Assembly: GCF_027922165.1 (NCBI RefSeq)
Contig: NZ_BSFD01000001.1
Location: 440,780 to 504,779 of the forward strand
Direction: 5' to 3'
DNA from: Brevundimonas intermedia
GTDB taxonomy: Bacteria > Pseudomonadota > Alphaproteobacteria > Caulobacterales > Caulobacteraceae
DNA length: 64,000 nucleotides
Part shown: piece by piece, positions 1 through 8,792 of the stretch
Layout: every line of letters starts with the position of its first letter
How positions within the stretch are numbered: the stretch's first letter is position 1
Made by a program: the position numbers and the translations under genes
The notes under the pieces: generated by a model
Seen by the model: the letters and a program-made list of their open reading frames with translations, nothing else
Databases searched by the model: none
What the model was told of the DNA's origin: nothing

Positions 1-1065
1 GCCCTTGCCGTCCAGGGCGATGACGCCGCCGTTGACGCCTTGAGCGACCAGGGCGTCCGCGACGGTGCGCGAACGACGGTTCGACAGGCCGAGGTTATAG
101 GCGGCCGAGCCGGAGGTGTCGGTGTAGCCGACGATCACGACGCGGGTCGGACGACCCGACTTGGCGTAGTTGGCGGCTTGCGTCACGACCGAGCGGGCTT
201 CGGCCGTCAGGTCCGAACGATCCCAGTCGAAGTAAACCACGAACTGACGTGCGACCGGGGCCTGAGCGACCGGCGGGGGCGGCGGCGGGGGCGGAGGAGG
301 CGGCGGGGGCGGAGGCGGGGGCGGCGGGGGAGGAGGCGGAGCCGCTTCGTCAGCGCCGAAGCTGTAGCGCAGACCCAGGGTCACGGTGTGCGACTGATCA
401 TAGTCGCCGTCCCATTCGCCGAAGGCGGTGCCGCCGACGGTGGCCGAATCGAACGAGACGTCGCCGGTCAGGTAGCGATAGGTCAGGTCGATGTTGGTGC
501 GGTCGCCGATGGCCCAGGCCAGACCGGCGATCGCCTGAGCGGCGAACTCGGTCGAGTCTTCGTCAGTGGTGAACGTGGCGCCGCGGTTGTCGCGCAGATT
601 CCCCGTGACCTTGGTGTCGACCCGGTTCACGCCGGCGCCGAGGCCGACGAAGGGACGCACGCCCCAGGCTTCATAGCCGAAGTCATAGATGACGTTCGCC
701 ATCAGGGTGGCGGAGTCCATGCTGCCTTCCGGAGAGAAGCAGCCGCCGGTCGCCGGGGTGACGTTGCAGACGCCGCCGGGGCCCGACACGGCGCGCACGG
801 TGCCGATGTCGCCCGAGCGGTAGCCGCCTTCCAGTTCAACGCGCCAGTTGGGGTTGAAGCGATAGCCGAGACGGGCGAAAGCCGCCCAGCCGTCGTTCAC
901 TTCATAGTTCCAGTTCACGCCGGTCGTCGAAGACTCGGCGTTGACTTCGTCGATGATCTGATAACCGCCGTCGATCGCGCCGTACCAGCCGTTGGGTTCC
1001 GCCGAGGCCGCGCCGGCTGCGAACAGCCCTGCGACGGCGACGGAGGCGAGAAGTTTGAGCTTCAT
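1..1065 (-). CDS. OmpA-family outer membrane protein, 3'-truncated by window edge
   Basis: Two-domain porin-like protein: an N-terminal signal peptide (residues 1 to about 21, ending ASA), an eight-stranded beta-barrel domain (to about residue 240, ending in LRYSFGADEA), a linker of 23 consecutive prolines (bases 271-339), then the start of the peptidoglycan-binding OmpA C-terminal domain (VVYFDWDRSDLT, GYTDTSGS, NLGLSNRRS). The start ATG at 1063-1065 is preceded by a GAGGA Shine-Dalgarno sequence. The stop codon lies outside the window; about 355 codons are visible. It acts in the outer membrane, tethering it to peptidoglycan (family knowledge). The family call is secure; the length of the missing tail is unknown. 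Confidence 0.93.
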   Translation of the reverse strand, partial: MKLKLLASVAVAGLFAAGAASAEPNGWYGAIDGGYQIIDEVNAESSTTGVNWNYEVNDGWAAFARLGYRFNPNWRVELEGGYRSGDIGTVRAVSGPGGVCNVTPATGGCFSPEGSMDSATLMANVIYDFGYEAWGVRPFVGLGAGVNRVDTKVTGNLRDNRGATFTTDEDSTEFAAQAIAGLAWAIGDRTNIDLTYRYLTGDVSFDSATVGGTAFGEWDGDYDQSHTVTLGLRYSFGADEAAPPPPPPPPPPPPPPPPPPPPPPPVAQAPVARQFVVYFDWDRSDLTAEARSVVTQAANYAKSGRPTRVVIVGYTDTSGSAAYNLGLSNRRSRTVADALVAQGVNGGVIALDGKG

Positions 1066-1380
1066 AGCTTCCTCAATCTGTAAAATGCCCGAAGCCGAGC
1101 TGTTGCCCGACGTTCCCGAGCCAAACGACATCACTTGGCCCTAGTTCCGCCCGGCTTCGACGAATGTGGCGACTGTGGCGCCATTTCAACACAATGAGCG
1201 AACGCGGATCCACAAGCTCGACCATTCCTTGTGACACGCGCCCTTGCGTTGCCCCCACGTGAGGCGCCTAACTTCGAGACCGAGGAAACGTCTCAAGCCA
1301 CGCTTCAAGTGGCCCAACCAGTCAGAGGGAACGGGGCTCAAGCAGCCCCTAAAGGCGAAAGCCCCAGGAAAGAGAGTCTT
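1066..1380. other. Divergent intergenic region between ompA and thiolase
   Basis: No supportable gene. It must hold the promoters of both divergent genes, but I see no clear -35/-10 pair. A small hairpin (GGGGCT at 1333-1338 with AGCCCC at 1344-1349; a second AGCCCC at 1360-1365 could compete) lies just upstream of the thiolase start, so a leader structure is possible. An in-frame extension of the thiolase to 1231 is open but has no family support. Confidence 0.5.
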
Positions 1381-2583
1381 ATGCGTGAAGCCGTCATCGT
1401 CTCCACTGCCCGCACCCCCATCGGTCGGGCCTATCGCGGGGCTTTCAACGACACCCAGGCCCAGCAACTGGGCGCTCATGCGGTGAGACACGCGGTCCAG
1501 CGCGCCGGGGTCGATCCGGCCGAGATCGAGGACGTGATCATGGGGGCGGCCCTGCAGCAGGGCTCTACCGGCACGAATGTCGCCCGCCAGATCGCCCTGG
1601 CCGCCGGCCTGCCCTCGACGGTTCCGGGCATGAGCCTGGATCGTCAGTGCGCCTCTGGCCTGATGGGCATCGCCACAGCGGCCAAACAGGTCGTGTTCGA
1701 CCAGCAGAAGATGGCGGTCGGCGGCGGGCTGGAGAGCATCTCCCTGGTCCAGAACCAGCACATGAACCTGTATCGGGGCAAGGACGAGGCCCTGCTGAAG
1801 CTGGCGCCCCACATCTATATGTCGATGCTGGAGACGGCCGAAGTCGTGGCCCGCCGCTATGGCATCAGCCGCGACCGCCAGGACGAATACGCGCTTCAGT
1901 CCCAGCAGCGTACGGCCCAGGCCCAGGCCGAGGGGCGGCTGGACGCCGAGATCGTGCCGATGACCACCACCATGCTGGTTACGGACAAGGCGACCGGCGA
2001 GACCGCCTCGAAGGCAGTGACCCTGTCGAAGGACGAGGGCAACCGGCCCGACACCACGCTTGAGGGCTTGAAGGCGTTGAAGCCGGTCTTCGGCAGCGGC
2101 GAAGAGATCCAGCAGGGCGAATATATCACCGCCGGCAATGCGTCCCAGCTGTCCGACGGCGCCTCGGCCTGCGTGATCATGGAGGCCGGCGAGGCGGTGA
2201 AGCGCAATCTCCAGCCGCTGGGCGCCTATCGCGGCATGGCGGTGGCGGGAGTGGAGCCGGACGAGATGGGCATCGGCCCGGTCTACGCCGTGCCCAAACT
2301 GCTGAAACGCCATGGCCTGACGATCGACGACATCGGCATCTGGGAGCTGAACGAGGCCTTCGCCGTCCAGGTCCTCCACTGCCGCGACACCCTGGGCATT
2401 CCGGACGAGCTGTTGAACGTTTCGGGCGGCGCCATCTCCATCGGCCATCCCTACGGCATGTCCGGCGCCCGCATGACCGGCCACGTCCTGATCGAGGGCA
2501 AGCGGCGCGGCGCCAAATACGGCGTCGTCACCATGTGCATCGGCGGCGGCATGGGCGCGGCGGGATTGTTCGAGATCTATTGA
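1381..2583 (+). CDS. Acetyl-CoA acyltransferase (thiolase family)
   Basis: 400-residue thiolase that reversibly cleaves or condenses acyl-CoA and acetyl-CoA (fatty-acid beta-oxidation or related cytosolic pathways). It shows the nucleophilic cysteine at residue 90 in DRQCASG, the GGGLESIS segment, NEAFAVQ, the active-site histidine in [16 protein letters not shown] and the second catalytic cysteine in [10 protein letters not shown]. The start was set at 1381 because [15 protein letters not shown] is the canonical thiolase N-terminus and a purine-rich AAAGAGAG lies just upstream; the open frame to 1231 would add unconserved sequence. No beta-oxidation partners are adjacent, so the exact substrate (FadA-type versus acetoacetyl-CoA) cannot be set. 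Confidence 0.93.
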   Translation: MREAVIVSTARTPIGRAYRGAFNDTQAQQLGAHAVRHAVQRAGVDPAEIEDVIMGAALQQGSTGTNVARQIALAAGLPSTVPGMSLDRQCASGLMGIATAAKQVVFDQQKMAVGGGLESISLVQNQHMNLYRGKDEALLKLAPHIYMSMLETAEVVARRYGISRDRQDEYALQSQQRTAQAQAEGRLDAEIVPMTTTMLVTDKATGETASKAVTLSKDEGNRPDTTLEGLKALKPVFGSGEEIQQGEYITAGNASQLSDGASACVIMEAGEAVKRNLQPLGAYRGMAVAGVEPDEMGIGPVYAVPKLLKRHGLTIDDIGIWELNEAFAVQVLHCRDTLGIPDELLNVSGGAISIGHPYGMSGARMTGHVLIEGKRRGAKYGVVTMCIGGGMGAAGLFEIY

Positions 2584-2590
2584 GGCTCTC

Positions 2591-2746
2591 GTCTCCTCCC
2601 CGTCGTGAAGCGATGGGGAGGTGGCGCGGCGCGCCTTCGCGCCGTGACGGAGGGGTTCTTCACCGCATCACAGGCGCCCGTGGGACTTCAAGAGCCCCTC
2701 CACCACGCTTCGCGCGGTCCCCCTCCCCGCTTCGCAGGGAGGAGAC
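2591..2746. repeat. Long intergenic palindrome, family B (CTCC-type)
   Basis: The region between the thiolase and coq7 is framed by perfect 10-bp outer arms GTCTCCTCCC (2591-2600) and GGGAGGAGAC (2737-2746), with further CCCC/GGGG-rich complementary blocks inside. Similar elements lie at 32268-32417 and 46806-47012. It sits between convergent genes and could act as a bidirectional transcription barrier. Confidence 0.75.
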
Positions 2747-2749
2747 GGT

Positions 2750-3322
2750 CTAGACCTTCTCGCTGACCTTGATCGCCACCCGGCACCCGGCCTTGATCAC
2801 CCCGCTCAGCAGCCGATAGGCCGGCGCCTCGCGGCTGCCGTGGTCGATGGCGTGGTCATGGTGGGCCAGTTCCTCGTCGCGGAACTGTTTCAGCTCGGCG
2901 GCCAGGGCCGGGTCGCGGTCGCCGATCTCGGCGATCTGGTCGGCATAGTGTTTCTCGATCACGCTCTCCACCGCCTCGGTGCAGGCGTGCGCCGCCTTTT
3001 CGCCCATCAGGGCGGTGCCGGCCCCCAGGGCCGAGGCCGCGATCCGCCACAGCGGCGTCATCGCCGTCGGCCGCACCCGGCGCTCGTTCAGCAGCCGTTC
3101 GAACCGCGCCAGATGCACCGCCTCCTGGTCCTGCATCTCGCCGAGGTCGCGCGCCATGTCTCCATGGGCCTTGCGCCCTTCGAACACCGCCTTCTGGGCG
3201 CGATAGATCAGCACCGCCGCATATTCGCCGGCGTGATCGACCCGCAGGATTTCGTCCATCCGCGCCTTGCTCGCGCCCATTCCGGGGCGCGGCAGAGGAA
3301 TATGGGATGCGGCGTCGGTCAT
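2750..3322 (-). CDS. coq7: Demethoxyubiquinone hydroxylase (Coq7 family)
   Basis: 190-residue di-iron hydroxylase that carries out the penultimate hydroxylation of ubiquinone biosynthesis at the membrane surface. The ferritin-like four-helix carboxylate pattern is visible: ILRVDHAGEYAA (E with H nearby), EMQDQEAVHLARF (ExxH), EAVESVIEKHY and RDEELAHHDHAID (ExxH). Length matches the bacterial Coq7 family. It lies 4 nt downstream of dsbB on the same strand, so the two are probably cotranscribed. Confidence 0.92.
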   Translation of the reverse strand: MTDAASHIPLPRPGMGASKARMDEILRVDHAGEYAAVLIYRAQKAVFEGRKAHGDMARDLGEMQDQEAVHLARFERLLNERRVRPTAMTPLWRIAASALGAGTALMGEKAAHACTEAVESVIEKHYADQIAEIGDRDPALAAELKQFRDEELAHHDHAIDHGSREAPAYRLLSGVIKAGCRVAIKVSEKV

Positions 3323-3326
3323 GGCG

Positions 3327-3869
3327 TCAGGCCTTTTCGAACCGGGGGGCGCGGGCGTCCTTGGGGCGTTTGGCCGCCAGCAGACTGAAGCCAGCCAACG
3401 CCAGGGATATCAGAGCGTTCCAGCCGGCCATCGACACGCCCAGCCAGCTCCAGGCCACGGAATCGCACATGGCCACCCGCTGGGACGGCCCCGTCCCCAG
3501 CGCCAGGGCGGTCAGGCTTTCCAGGTCGATAGCCCCCCCGCTGACGCAGGTCGCCGGCAGGCTCCACCACTTGTATTCGCCGCCCATGTGGAAGATCGCG
3601 GTCACCGCGCCGGTGGCGAAGACCGCCGCCAGCAGGAAGGAGGCGATCCGCGGCGTGCCGCGCCGGCTGCCGCTCAGTATGGTCCAGGACGTCGCCACCA
3701 CCGCCACGGCCACCGCGCCCCAATAGACCTCGCGCTGCTTCAGACACAGGTTGCAGGGCGCCAGGCCCGCGAACCGCTCAAACGCATGGGCTGCACCCAG
3801 CATGGCCAAGGACGCGGCCAGGGCGAAGGCGGTCCACCAACGGGTGAGCAGGCGATAGAGTTTTCTCAT
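3327..3869 (-). CDS. dsbB: Disulfide bond formation protein B (DsbB family)
   Basis: 180-residue inner-membrane protein with four hydrophobic segments. It carries the first periplasmic CxxC pair (PCNLC, about residues 39-42) and a second pair of separated cysteines (TCVSG about 107 and MCDS about 134), as expected for DsbB, which reoxidises periplasmic DsbA and passes electrons to ubiquinone. The neighbouring coq7 makes ubiquinone, a plausible functional link (inference). No DsbA-like gene is in the window. Confidence 0.88.
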   Translation of the reverse strand: MRKLYRLLTRWWTAFALAASLAMLGAAHAFERFAGLAPCNLCLKQREVYWGAVAVAVVATSWTILSGSRRGTPRIASFLLAAVFATGAVTAIFHMGGEYKWWSLPATCVSGGAIDLESLTALALGTGPSQRVAMCDSVAWSWLGVSMAGWNALISLALAGFSLLAAKRPKDARAPRFEKA

Positions 3870-3908
3870 CGTGAAACGGTCTTACTCCGGTCCAGTCCCG
3901 CCGTCGAC

Positions 3909-4484
3909 TTACAGAAGCTTCAGCACGACGATCAGAGCAATCAGCAGCGCAAGCCCGATCCCGGACCACAAAGCCAGCCGCTTCTCGACCTCGGCCAGCA
4001 TGACCGGCCCCCAGGTCTTCAGGATCCAGGCCTCCAGGAAGAACCGCCCGCCGCGCGTCGCCACCGACGCCGCCATGAAGATCGGGAAGCTGAAGGCCGC
4101 CAGGCCCGAGGCGATCGTCACCAGCTTATAGGGGATGGGGGTGAAGCCCTTGATCAATATGACCCACAGCCCCCACTGGGAGAACCATTCGCGAAAATGG
4201 TCCAGCCCGTCCGCATGGCCCAGCAGTCGCAGGATCGCCAGACCGACGTCGGTCAGGAAATAACCGATGGCGTACCCCAGCATCCCGCCCAGAACCGAGG
4301 CCAGGGTGCAGACCCCGGCGTAGAAATAGGCCTTCTCCGGCTTGGCCAGGATCATCGGCGCCAGCATCACGTCGGGCGGTATGGGGAAGAACGAACTCTC
4401 GGCGAAGGACACCACCGCCAGGGCGGGCGTGGCATGGCGATGGCGCGCCAGATTGAAGACGCCGTCATAAAGCTTGCGAAGCAT
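3909..4484 (-). CDS. YqaA/DedA-type (VTT domain) membrane protein
   Basis: 191-residue integral membrane protein of the SNARE-associated/DedA superfamily, YqaA branch, believed to move or scramble lipids across the inner membrane. Markers are the re-entrant motif AESSFFPIPPDVML, the Gly-rich GGMLGYAIGYFL, and the KGFTPIPYKLVTIASG segment with its conserved arginine a little further on (ATRGGRFFLEAW). The start at 4484 has a GGGGGA Shine-Dalgarno; the longer open frame to 4640 lacks family support and would run under the opposite-strand exoD start. It is probably cotranscribed with dsbB and coq7 (39-nt gap). Confidence 0.9.
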   Translation of the reverse strand: MLRKLYDGVFNLARHRHATPALAVVSFAESSFFPIPPDVMLAPMILAKPEKAYFYAGVCTLASVLGGMLGYAIGYFLTDVGLAILRLLGHADGLDHFREWFSQWGLWVILIKGFTPIPYKLVTIASGLAAFSFPIFMAASVATRGGRFFLEAWILKTWGPVMLAEVEKRLALWSGIGLALLIALIVVLKLL

Positions 4485-4595
4485 GGATAGTCCCCCGGGA
4501 GACTTGAAGCCGTAGCAAGACCCGGCCGCCTCGTCACTCGCTGCGACACAGCAACGCTCGCGACCGCGGCCGCCGCCGTCTAAAAGGAGCGTCAA

Positions 4596-5231
4596 ATGAC
4601 CGCTCCCCGCCCGATCCGCCAGGCTGACGACGTCAGCCACAACATCACCCGCCTGCTGCGACGCCTGTCTGACGAGGGGGGCGAGGCGGGCCTGACCCTG
4701 GACGAAATCCGCGACCGCCTCGACGAGCGGGCCTACGGCCTGCTGATCCTGCTGTTGTCCATCCCCTGCCTGGTCCCCGGCCTGTACGGCGTGCCCCAGG
4801 TCGTGGGCTTCATCGTCATTCTATTGGCCGCACAGATGCTGGTCGGGCGCGAGGAGCCTTGGCTGCCCCGTTGGTTCCTGAACCTGCGCGCCAAGGGCGC
4901 GTGGCTGAAGGCCATGGCCGATTTCGCCGAGTCGAAACTGGGCTGGATCGACCGGCTGTCGCGCCCTCGCCTGCGTCGCTTCGCCGACGGACCGGGCGAG
5001 AAGCTGGCGGCGGTCTTCATGATCCTGGCCACCCTGACCATCGTCCTGCCGATGACCAACACCATCCCCTCCATCGCCCTGGCCCTGTTGTCGGTCGGCC
5101 TGATCCAGCGCGACGGCCTGTTCGTTCTCGCCGGAGCGGCGGTGACGACCGGCTGGCTGACCCTGCTGGGCGTGGTGGCGACCGGCCTGCTGCTGGGCGC
5201 CGAATGGGCGACGCGGCTGCTGCCGGGCTGA
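4596..5231 (+). CDS. exoD: ExoD family exopolysaccharide synthesis protein
   Basis: 211-residue inner-membrane protein of the ExoD family, first found in Rhizobium exopolysaccharide production; biochemical role undefined. The N-terminal soluble stretch (HNITRLLRRLSDEGGEAGLTLDEIRDRLDERAYG) leads into hydrophobic segments with the characteristic IPCLVPGLYGVPQ and PMTNTIPSIALALLSVGLIQRDG. A strong AAGGAG Shine-Dalgarno precedes the ATG at 4596. Convergent with the next gene, with only 3 nt between stops. Confidence 0.88.
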   Translation: MTAPRPIRQADDVSHNITRLLRRLSDEGGEAGLTLDEIRDRLDERAYGLLILLLSIPCLVPGLYGVPQVVGFIVILLAAQMLVGREEPWLPRWFLNLRAKGAWLKAMADFAESKLGWIDRLSRPRLRRFADGPGEKLAAVFMILATLTIVLPMTNTIPSIALALLSVGLIQRDGLFVLAGAAVTTGWLTLLGVVATGLLLGAEWATRLLPG

Positions 5232-5234
5232 CGG

Positions 5235-5759
5235 CTAGTCCGACCGATCCGACGCCAGTCCCCGCTCGATCCGGATCAGGTCCAGCACGCCGATGATCTG
5301 ACGCGACCGCCACTGGCTCATCATATAGATAATCGGCCCGAAGCCCACGGCGACGAGGAGACTGATCACCTCCCACATATGGGCGCGCGTGAAGCTCAAC
5401 AGACTGTCTCCCGCCAGCTCGGCCACCAGGGCCAGGATCGACAGGGGGACCGTCAGATAACCGACAATGACGAATCGTAAAATCTGATCCTGCCGACGCG
5501 CGTTCAGGTTCGCCAGGGCGTACAGGGCCTCGAAACTCGCCTCGTCTATCCCGTCCAACAGATCGAAGGTCTTCAGCGTCGAGGGATTCTGTCGGAACCC
5601 ACTGACGAAATCCACCCCCGCATAGCCCCAGGCGCCGGGCGTATAAAAGCTCGACGGGATCAGGCTCCAGACCGGAAACAGCGCCTTCAACCGCCGCCAC
5701 AGCGCCCACAGCCGGACGGGCCCATCCTCCACACCGTCACCGGCCTCCACCTTGGTCAT
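5235..5759 (-). CDS. Hypothetical two-TM membrane protein
   Basis: 174 residues from an ATG at 5759 that has a GGGGGA ribosome-binding site; the open frame runs on to 5888 without support. The N-terminal half is soluble and rich in aromatic residues (SLIPSSFYTPGAWGYAGVDF). Two clear membrane segments follow (about residues 95-118 and 128-147), ending in an Arg-rich cytoplasmic tail. I do not recognise the family. Confidence 0.75.
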   Translation of the reverse strand: MTKVEAGDGVEDGPVRLWALWRRLKALFPVWSLIPSSFYTPGAWGYAGVDFVSGFRQNPSTLKTFDLLDGIDEASFEALYALANLNARRQDQILRFVIVGYLTVPLSILALVAELAGDSLLSFTRAHMWEVISLLVAVGFGPIIYMMSQWRSRQIIGVLDLIRIERGLASDRSD

Positions 5760-5935
5760 CACGAATCCCCCGCCGCATCCACCGGTGCGTTGATCCACAA
5801 AACACGATTCCCGCAGCGGGCTGAACCACGCCCCGAATGTCCAAAGTTTAACGGGCATCGAACGTCGTTTCATCGGATGAAGCATCAAGCGTCGCCATGA
5901 AGGCGATGTCCTTCTTCCAGCCTAGAGGCGCCGCG

Positions 5936-7060
5936 ATGATCCGTTCTTTCCGATTCCTGTCACCGGCCCTGTCGTCCGTGCTCCTGGCCCTGACCACAGG
6001 ATCGCCGGCCCTGGCCCAGGAGGCCGCGCCGCCCGCCTATCGCGCCACCTTCCATCCCTCCGAACTGAAAGGCCCGCCTGCCGGAGCGCCGAACGAGGTG
6101 CTGGTTCTGGGGACATTGCACCTTTCGAATCTGGACGAAGGCTTCCAGCCGGCCCTGCTGTCCCCCCTGCTGGATCGACTGGCGGCTTGGCGACCGACCG
6201 CCATCGCGACAGAGGATCTGTCCGGCCTGCAGTGCGACAGCCTGCGCCGCTATCCGTCGCGCTACGCCGACACCATCAAGACCTACTGCTGGGACCCCGC
6301 GCCGGCGAACCAGGCGACGGGGTTGGACGTGCCCGCCGCGAACACGGAAGCCGAGCGGCTGCTGGCGGACTGGCCCGCCCAGCCGACGGCGGCGCAGCGC
6401 CGACATCTCGCGGCTGTCTTCATGGCGGCGGGCGAGCGGGGTTCCGCCCTGGTGCAGTGGCTGCGCCTGGCGACCGAGGACCGGGTGGCGGACGCGACCC
6501 TGAACACTGATCTCGTCGCCATGCTCGAGCGGATGAAGACCCGCCGCAACGAGACCTACCTCATCTCAGCGCCCCTGGCGGCCCGCCTCGGCCTCGAGCG
6601 CCTGTGGAGCGTGGACGACCATTCTGCCGACACCCCCGACCCGGTCGATCCGGCGGAAAAAAAGGCGTACGAAACCGCCATCATGACAGCCTGGGACAAT
6701 CCCGCGAGCCACGCTCGCCGGGCCGACAGCGTCCGCCTGGGCGGCCTCCTGTCCCAACCGGACGGGATTCTCGACGTCTATCGCGCCTACAACTCCGCCG
6801 AGGCTCAACAGGCGGCCTACCGCTCCGACTTCGGCGCAGCCCTAATCGAACCCTCGTCCCAGGCGTTCGGTCGCAACTACGTCGGCTACTGGGAAACCCG
6901 CAACCTGCGCATGGTCGCCAATATGCGCGACGTCCTGGGTCGCTATCCGGGAGCCCGGATGCTGACCATCGTCGGCGCGTCGCACAAGGGCTACTACGAG
7001 GCCTATCTGGACCAGATGCATGACGTCCGGCTGGTCGACGTGGAGACGGTGCTGCGCTGA
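5936..7060 (+). CDS. Exported DUF5694 family protein
   Basis: 374-residue exported protein of unknown function. A Sec signal peptide (about residues 1-28, ending ALAQ) is followed by a TraB/haem-binding-like alpha/beta domain with EVLVLGTLHLSN at the start and TIVGASHKGYYEAYL at the end, the signature of DUF5694. The start at 5936 was preferred over 5897 or 5906 because AGAGG sits at the right distance and the signal peptide then begins cleanly (MIRSF). A cysteine pair (CDSLRRYPSRY and YCWDPA) could form a periplasmic disulfide. Stands alone between divergent and co-directional neighbours. Confidence 0.85.
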   Translation: MIRSFRFLSPALSSVLLALTTGSPALAQEAAPPAYRATFHPSELKGPPAGAPNEVLVLGTLHLSNLDEGFQPALLSPLLDRLAAWRPTAIATEDLSGLQCDSLRRYPSRYADTIKTYCWDPAPANQATGLDVPAANTEAERLLADWPAQPTAAQRRHLAAVFMAAGERGSALVQWLRLATEDRVADATLNTDLVAMLERMKTRRNETYLISAPLAARLGLERLWSVDDHSADTPDPVDPAEKKAYETAIMTAWDNPASHARRADSVRLGGLLSQPDGILDVYRAYNSAEAQQAAYRSDFGAALIEPSSQAFGRNYVGYWETRNLRMVANMRDVLGRYPGARMLTIVGASHKGYYEAYLDQMHDVRLVDVETVLR

Positions 7061-7178
7061 AGCGGCGGGGGCGGCGGCATCACGACCCCGTGGGACCGCC
7101 TTGGCTCTGTCGTCATCCGCGACTAGGTTCCGCGCCAATCGGCGGCGAGACCGCCACAGGACTATGCGGGAGACGCGC

Positions 7179-8276
7179 ATGAACGACATGACCCAATCGG
7201 AGGTCCAGGCCCTGGACCTGGAAAATCCCCTCGGCGTCGATGGATTCGAATTCGTCGAATTCACCGGCCCGGAACCCAAGGCGATGATTGCGCGCCTTGA
7301 ACTGATGGGTTTCACCCAGACCCACGTGAACCCCAAGACCGACGTTGTGCGCCTCAAACAGGGCGATATCTCCTTCCTGGTTCACCGCACGCCGAACGGT
7401 CAGGCCCAGGCCTTCGCCGCCGACCACGGCCCCTCGGCCAACGGCATGGCCTTCCGCACCACCGACGCCAAGGCCGCCTATGAAGGCGCGCTTGAACGCG
7501 GCGCTGTGGCCGCAACCGATGCGAACGGCGGGGCCCTGGGCGACTATCCCTATATCCTGCAAGGGATCGGCGGTTCGCTGCTGTACGTCATCGACCAGTA
7601 CGGCGACGCCGGCTCGCTGTACGACGCCTGGGACGAGATCGAGGGCTGGGAAGAGGCCGAGCGCAAGAACTCCATGGGTCTCGAGATCCTCGACCACCTG
7701 ACCCACAATGTCCGTCGCGGCCAGATGCGCACCTGGTCGGGCTTCTACGGCTCGGTGTTCAACTTCGAAGAGCAGAAATATTTCGACATCAAGGGCAAGG
7801 CGACCGGCCTGTTCTCGCAAGCCATGATCGCGCCCGACCGCGCCATCCGCATCCCGCTGAACGAAAGCCAGGACGACAATTCCCAGATCGAGGAATTCCT
7901 GCGCCGCTACAACGGCGAAGGCATCCAGCACATCGCCCTGACCACCGAGAACATCTTCGAGACGGTCGAGGCCATGCGCGCGCGCGGCGTCGAGTTCCAG
8001 GACACGATCGAGACCTATTTCGAACTGATCGACAAACGCCTGCCCAACCATGGCGAGGACGTGGAGCGGATGCGCAAGAACCGCATCCTGATCGACGGTT
8101 CGGACGAGGACGGCCTGCTATTGCAGATCTTCACCCAGGACACCTTCGGCCCGATCTTCTTCGAGATCATTCAGCGCAAGGGCAACGAAGGCTTCGGCAA
8201 CGGCAATTTCCAGGCCCTGTTCGACTCCATCGAACTGGACCAGATCCGTCGCGGCGTCATCAAGGTCGACGCCTGA
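7179..8276 (+). CDS. hppD: 4-hydroxyphenylpyruvate dioxygenase
   Basis: 365-residue non-haem iron dioxygenase that converts 4-hydroxyphenylpyruvate to homogentisate in tyrosine catabolism. The 2-His-1-Glu iron site is visible: LDHLTHNV (about residue 172), GIQHIALTT (about 250) and FFEIIQRKGNEGFGNGNF (about 328), the last being the HPPD C-terminal signature. The start ATG at 7179 has GGGAG 7 nt upstream; an in-frame ATG at 7164 is less well placed. A FAH-family gene lies 4 kb downstream and a GST-like gene at 44 kb, but homogentisate dioxygenase is not in the window. Confidence 0.97.
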   Translation: MNDMTQSEVQALDLENPLGVDGFEFVEFTGPEPKAMIARLELMGFTQTHVNPKTDVVRLKQGDISFLVHRTPNGQAQAFAADHGPSANGMAFRTTDAKAAYEGALERGAVAATDANGGALGDYPYILQGIGGSLLYVIDQYGDAGSLYDAWDEIEGWEEAERKNSMGLEILDHLTHNVRRGQMRTWSGFYGSVFNFEEQKYFDIKGKATGLFSQAMIAPDRAIRIPLNESQDDNSQIEEFLRRYNGEGIQHIALTTENIFETVEAMRARGVEFQDTIETYFELIDKRLPNHGEDVERMRKNRILIDGSDEDGLLLQIFTQDTFGPIFFEIIQRKGNEGFGNGNFQALFDSIELDQIRRGVIKVDA

Positions 8277-8459
8277 ATGCGGATGCGGCCGCCGACCTGG
8301 CTGCCCTATCTGGGGCCGCCTCTGGCCGGGGTGGGCGCCGGGGTCGTCGGGGCGTGGCTGGGCGGCGGGTTCTGGGTCTCCCTGATCGCCGCCCTCGTCG
8401 TCGGTTTCGCCCCCATCGTCGCCTACCGCCTCTGGAAGCGGCTGCACCATCGGGGGTGA
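8277..8459 (+). CDS. Small hypothetical membrane protein
   Basis: 60-residue ORF whose ATG abuts the hppD stop codon (TGA-ATG), suggesting translation by reinitiation. It encodes two hydrophobic segments separated by a Gly-rich turn (AGVGAGVVGAWLGGG) and a basic C-terminus (RLWKRLHHRG). No family recognised. It could be a chance ORF in GC-rich DNA, but the composition is convincingly membrane-like. Confidence 0.5.
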   Translation: MRMRPPTWLPYLGPPLAGVGAGVVGAWLGGGFWVSLIAALVVGFAPIVAYRLWKRLHHRG

Positions 8460-8474
8460 TTCCCCCCCTTTGCC

Positions 8475-8656
8475 GTCACCCTCGGGCTTGTCCCGAGGGC
8501 CCACCTGTCCGCCGCACGGGAGAGGACCGGTAGCCCCCCTACCCCTCTCCCGTCATCCTCGGGCTTGACCCGAGGACCGGACGTTCCGCCGCATTGCGCC
8601 TGAGGCGACGCACAGTCCGCCCAACGCCTGATCCTCGGGTCAAGCCCGAGGATGAC
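8475..8656. repeat. Intergenic palindromes, family A (GTCATCCTCGGG-type)
   Basis: A single short copy (8475-8499, self-complementary CCCTCGGG...CCCGAGGG) is followed by a complete long inverted repeat: 25-nt arms at 8552-8576 and 8632-8656 are reverse complements, each arm itself an imperfect palindrome. The same unit recurs at 29708-29813 and, in variant form, at 39286-39391. Nothing gene-like is visible in the rest of the 8460-8792 gap. Confidence 0.85.
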
Positions 8657-8792
8657 GAAGAAAAGGCGTGAACCTTCACAATCTCGTCCGCCTCGACACT
8701 GAAAACCCGCCGTTTTTCAGATTCTCACGCCGATCGACCTGACACGCCGCGACACGCGGTTAGAATGACGGTCTCAACGCGGGGAGCCGGCC

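Noticed and set aside
40..1083. 347-residue plus-strand ORF
   Set aside because: Antisense to OmpA; the Arg/Gly run is the complement of the proline linker.
8460..8700. CRISPR array from repeated CTCGGG units
   Set aside because: The units are inverted rather than direct, with irregular spacing, no spacers and no cas genes.
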